A stretch of DNA of 64,000 nucleotides from Planctomycetota bacterium (lineage in GTDB: Bacteria > Planctomycetota > UBA1135 > UBA2386): the NCBI GenBank assembly GCA_016235155.1, contig JACRLW010000025.1, positions 46,076 through 110,075 on the forward strand. The letters are read 5' to 3'. The translations under genes and the position numbers were made by a program. The notes under the pieces were generated by a model. That model was not told the origin of the DNA. It searched no databases and saw nothing but the letters and a program-made list of their open reading frames with translations. Within the stretch, counting starts at the first letter, position 1. Each line of letters begins with the position of its first letter. Of the stretch, positions 63,531 through 64,000 are shown in pieces.

Positions 63531-64000
63531 TCAGTCCAGGTCGATCAAGAACAGGGGCTGGCCGAACTCGATCGGCTCGCCGTTCTGGGCGAGCACCTCG
63601 ACGACCGTGCCCGAAAGCTCGGCCTTGATCTCGTTCATCACCTTCATCGCCTCGAGGATGCACAGCGTCGACTCGGGTCCGACGCGGCTCCCGACCTCGA
63701 CGAAGACCTCCGCTTCCGGCGAAGGCGAGCGATAGAAGGTGCCGACCATCGGCGACTTGAAGACGTGGTGCTCGCGCGCGGGAGGGGCCGCGGCAGACAC
63801 GGGTGCCGGGCCGCTCTGGACCTGCGCGTGCGCCGCGGCGACCACCGCCGTCGGGGCGGCAGCGATCGGCATCGTCCCGAGCGGACGGTCCTCGCGGAGG
63901 CGCACCCGGATCCGCGTGCCCTGGGCCTCGAGTTCGACCTCGACCGCCCCGCGCTCGACCATGACGTCGATCACCGCGCGGATCTCGGCGACGTGCGGCG
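63531..64000 (-). CDS. accB: acetyl-CoA carboxylase, biotin carboxyl carrier protein (cut by right edge)
   Basis: The frame runs off the right edge. The visible 156 codons begin PHVAEIRAVIDVMVERGAVEVELE, which matches the conserved AccB N-terminal helix, so only a few residues are missing. An Ala/Pro-rich linker follows, and then the biotinyl domain VFKSPMVGTFYRSPSPEAEVFVEVGSRV with the biotin-accepting lysine in LEAMKVMNEI. It carries CO2 from AccC to the carboxyltransferase. It is cotranscribed with accC (3-bp gap). The upstream gene off the window is often efp in bacteria with this order. Confidence 0.96.
   Translation of the reverse strand, partial: PHVAEIRAVIDVMVERGAVEVELEAQGTRIRVRLREDRPLGTMPIAAAPTAVVAAAHAQVQSGPAPVSAAAPPAREHHVFKSPMVGTFYRSPSPEAEVFVEVGSRVGPESTLCILEAMKVMNEIKAELSGTVVEVLAQNGEPIEFGQPLFLIDLD

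Overview
The window reads as one contig piece from a very GC-rich bacterium (about 70% GC by eye, strong G/C bias at third codon positions, frequent GTG and some TTG starts). A planctomycete-type host (Planctomycetota) fits best. The left edge cuts the C-terminus of a DUF1552 protein, a family that is abundant in Planctomycetes; an exosortase/exopolysaccharide locus is present; and many small lipoproteins have no recognisable family. The taxonomic call is an inference. I saw no rRNA, tRNA, CRISPR array or insertion sequence.

Layout. 1-13.3 kb holds a mixed accessory region: a DUF1552 tail, a TraB/GumN protein, two coupled glycosyltransferases preceded by a hairpin cluster, a shortened S51-peptidase lipoprotein, an HtrA-like protease, and a leftward operon (lipoprotein, DUF5658 protein, asparagine-synthetase-like enzyme, glycosyltransferase, Nudix hydrolase, exported unknown). 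13.4-15.8 kb is a damaged patch: an rlmI-type methyltransferase with an internal deletion and frameshift, a RhuM fragment bracketed by a 69-bp direct repeat, an intact Nudix CoA pyrophosphatase, and a DUF2442 remnant. 15.8-25.3 kb is the translation cluster thrS-infC-[two unrelated genes]-rpmI-rplT-pheS-pheT on the minus strand. 25.4-33.9 kb runs rightward: a lipoprotein, an M1 aminopeptidase broken by one in-frame amber codon, and a three-gene molybdoenzyme operon ending in an aminotransferase-fold protein that has lost its PLP lysine.

33.8-61.4 kb is an exosortase-linked exopolysaccharide region. Leftward genes GT2 and a GT2-FemAB fusion sit beside a rightward regulatory set: a degenerate sensor-kinase-like protein, a sigma-54 response regulator with a 24-bp perfect palindrome just before its start, and a 1344-residue TPR protein. 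Facing these, from about 61.4 kb down to 44.0 kb on the minus strand, run a FecR-domain protein, UDP-xylose synthase, two further NDP-sugar epimerases, rfbA/rfbD/rfbB, the outer-membrane export lipoprotein, the chain-length protein, an O-antigen-ligase-like polymerase, an amidotransferase, two glycosyltransferases, exosortase, EpsI and a polysaccharide deacetylase. The order and the many 4-bp stop/start overlaps suggest one or a few long, translationally coupled transcripts. They would make, modify and export a polysaccharide containing deoxyhexose, uronic-acid and pentose sugars. No rfbC, UDP-glucose dehydrogenase, flippase, initiating transferase, BY-kinase or PEP-CTERM substrate lies in the window.

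61.5-64 kb returns to housekeeping genes: an AmaP-like Asp23-domain membrane protein, accC, and accB cut by the right edge.
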